From Nitrosomonadales bacterium (lineage in GTDB: Bacteria > Pseudomonadota > Gammaproteobacteria > Burkholderiales > SG8-41): 6,200 bases of DNA. Below, piece after piece: positions 5,427-6,200 of the stretch. The notes beneath the pieces were generated by a model, which made no database searches, was not told the DNA's origin, and saw only the letters and a program-made list of their open reading frames with translations. Where the stretch lies: positions 1 to 6,200 of the forward strand of contig VFLF01000346.1 of NCBI GenBank assembly GCA_009885185.1. Reading direction: 5' to 3'. Made by a program: the position numbers and the translations under genes. Within the stretch, counting starts at the first letter, position 1. Each line of letters begins with the position of its first letter.

Positions 5427-5456
5427 CCCCATCCTAACCCCGCGAGGGGGGAAGGA
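5427..5456 (-). repeat. Decayed GC-hairpin repeat copy upstream of the DUF559 gene
   Basis: On the minus strand it reads TCCTTCCCCCC, TCGC, GGGG, TTAGGATGGGG, matching the hairpin plus tail of the 4982-5016 copy in the same orientation. One stem arm is shortened, leaving about 4 bp (CCCC 5438-5441 with GGGG 5446-5449). No ATCTACAC box is visible here. It lies between the M48 stop (5472) and the DUF559 start and supplies the latter's Shine-Dalgarno-like AGGA. Confidence 0.65.
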
Positions 5457-5471
5457 ACTGTACTGGGCCTA

Positions 5472-6200
5472 TCAAGGCCGCTGGGAGTTCGCTGCAGCCA
5501 CCGGCGCTTTCCACGGCTTGGGTTTTTCCGCGCGCTGATACAACGGCAACGCGTCGGCCATGTGCCGCTCCATTTCCTTGATGCGGCTGGGCCCTGACGG
5601 ATGCGTGGACATCCATTGCGGCGGCGCGTTTTTATTGGCCTCGCTCATTTTCTTCCAAAGCGTGATGCCCGCGCGCGGGTCGTAGCCGGCGCGCGCGGCG
5701 ATATCCAGCCCCACCAGATCGGCGTCGGTTTCATCGCTGCGCGAATAGCTGAGCGACAGCAGGTTGGCGCCCGTGCTTACCAGCCCGTCGTATTTGCCGC
5801 TGGTGGCGATTGACAGGCCCACTGCACCGAGCTTGGTCAACACGTTCTTGCCTGCCTGCTCGCGCGCGTGTTCGCGCAGCGCGTGCGCGATTTCGTGTCC
5901 CATGACCATGGCCACTTCGTCATCGGTTAATTTCAGTTGCGCGAGGATTCCGGTGTAAAACGCGATCTTGCCGCCGGGCATACAAAACGCGTTGATCTGA
6001 TTCGAGCCGATGAGGTTGACCTCCCATTTCCAATCCTTGGCGCGTGGATTAAAGCGCGTGGCATGCGGAATGATGCGCGCGGCAATGGCGCGCAGACGCT
6101 GCAACTGCGGATAATCTTCCGGCGCCAGCGCTTTTTGCGCGGCAGCCTTTTGCGTGAGTTGCAGGTATTGCTGCGACGCCTGCTTTTCAAGCGTCTCCGC
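5472..6200 (-). CDS. M48-family zinc metalloprotease, C-terminal part (5' end outside window)
   Basis: The frame is open from the window edge (6200) to TGA at 5474-5472, giving 242 residues and lacking the N-terminus. M48 peptidases of the LoiP/YggG/BepA type are envelope-located zinc endopeptidases in protein quality control. Visible motifs, numbered from the window edge, are DWKWEVNLIGSNQINAFCMPGGK (about 56-78), the zinc site HEIAH (102-106, bases 5897-5883) with catalytic E103, and the third ligand Glu in SRSDETDAD (153-161, E157). ARAGYDPRAG and STHPSGPSRI follow. All key residues are present. After the domain a Pro/Ala/Lys-rich tail of about 18 residues ends the protein. A signal peptide or lipobox would be expected in the missing part. 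The TTG codon at 6104 is not the true start, because homologous sequence continues upstream. GGCC arms at 5466-5469 and 5476-5479 form only a weak hairpin over the stop. Confidence 0.93.
   Translation of the reverse strand, partial: AETLEKQASQQYLQLTQKAAAQKALAPEDYPQLQRLRAIAARIIPHATRFNPRAKDWKWEVNLIGSNQINAFCMPGGKIAFYTGILAQLKLTDDEVAMVMGHEIAHALREHAREQAGKNVLTKLGAVGLSIATSGKYDGLVSTGANLLSLSYSRSDETDADLVGLDIAARAGYDPRAGITLWKKMSEANKNAPPQWMSTHPSGPSRIKEMERHMADALPLYQRAEKPKPWKAPVAAANSQRP

Overview
The window is GC-rich chromosomal DNA, probably from a betaproteobacterium of Burkholderiales type. This is inferred from the Bug/TctC-type solute receptor, the NadX-type aspartate dehydrogenase, the exported acetamidase/formamidase-family protein and the GC-rich codon usage; no rRNA or tRNA is present to confirm it. 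Five protein genes are well supported, plus one small endonuclease-like gene. There is no CRISPR array, tRNA, or recognisable transposase or integrase.

Layout: (1) 1-208 holds no gene I can support, only AT-rich boxes and a small hairpin. (2) 209-1423 (-) is a GT4-type glycosyltransferase. (3) 1424-1708 is a divergent intergenic region with two adjacent 12-bp AT-rich palindromic boxes, a degenerate copy of a dispersed hairpin repeat, and three tandem 10-mers just before the next gene. (4) 1709-2799 (+) is an acetamidase/formamidase-family protein with a signal peptide. Its reading frame is broken at about 2707, and the conserved C-terminus continues in the -1 frame to 2799. (5) 2812-3627 (-) is an aspartate dehydrogenase that converges tail-to-tail on the acetamidase gene. 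Its apparent rho-independent terminator lies inside the last codons of that gene. (6) 3628-3876 is a divergent spacer carrying a composite REP-like element that can fold as a three-way junction. (7) 3877-4854 (+) is a Bug/TctC periplasmic solute receptor. (8) 4855-5471 is a repeat-rich module: two perfect GC hairpins in inverted orientation, a 126-residue DUF559 endonuclease-fold gene, and a decayed third hairpin copy. (9) 5472-6200 (-) is the C-terminal part of an M48 zinc metalloprotease that runs off the window.

The acetamidase-like protein, the aspartate dehydrogenase and the solute receptor could form a small module for uptake and turnover of a nitrogen-containing organic acid or amide. 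This rests on neighbourhood only. The most interesting structure is the DUF559 gene. Its Shine-Dalgarno-like sequence falls in one repeat copy, its stop codon falls at the edge of another, and the conserved ATCTACACRTC box of that repeat family also occurs upstream of the acetamidase gene. The arrangement is reminiscent of a nuclease linked to its own palindromic repeats, as RAYT transposases are linked to REPs, but this is a hypothesis.
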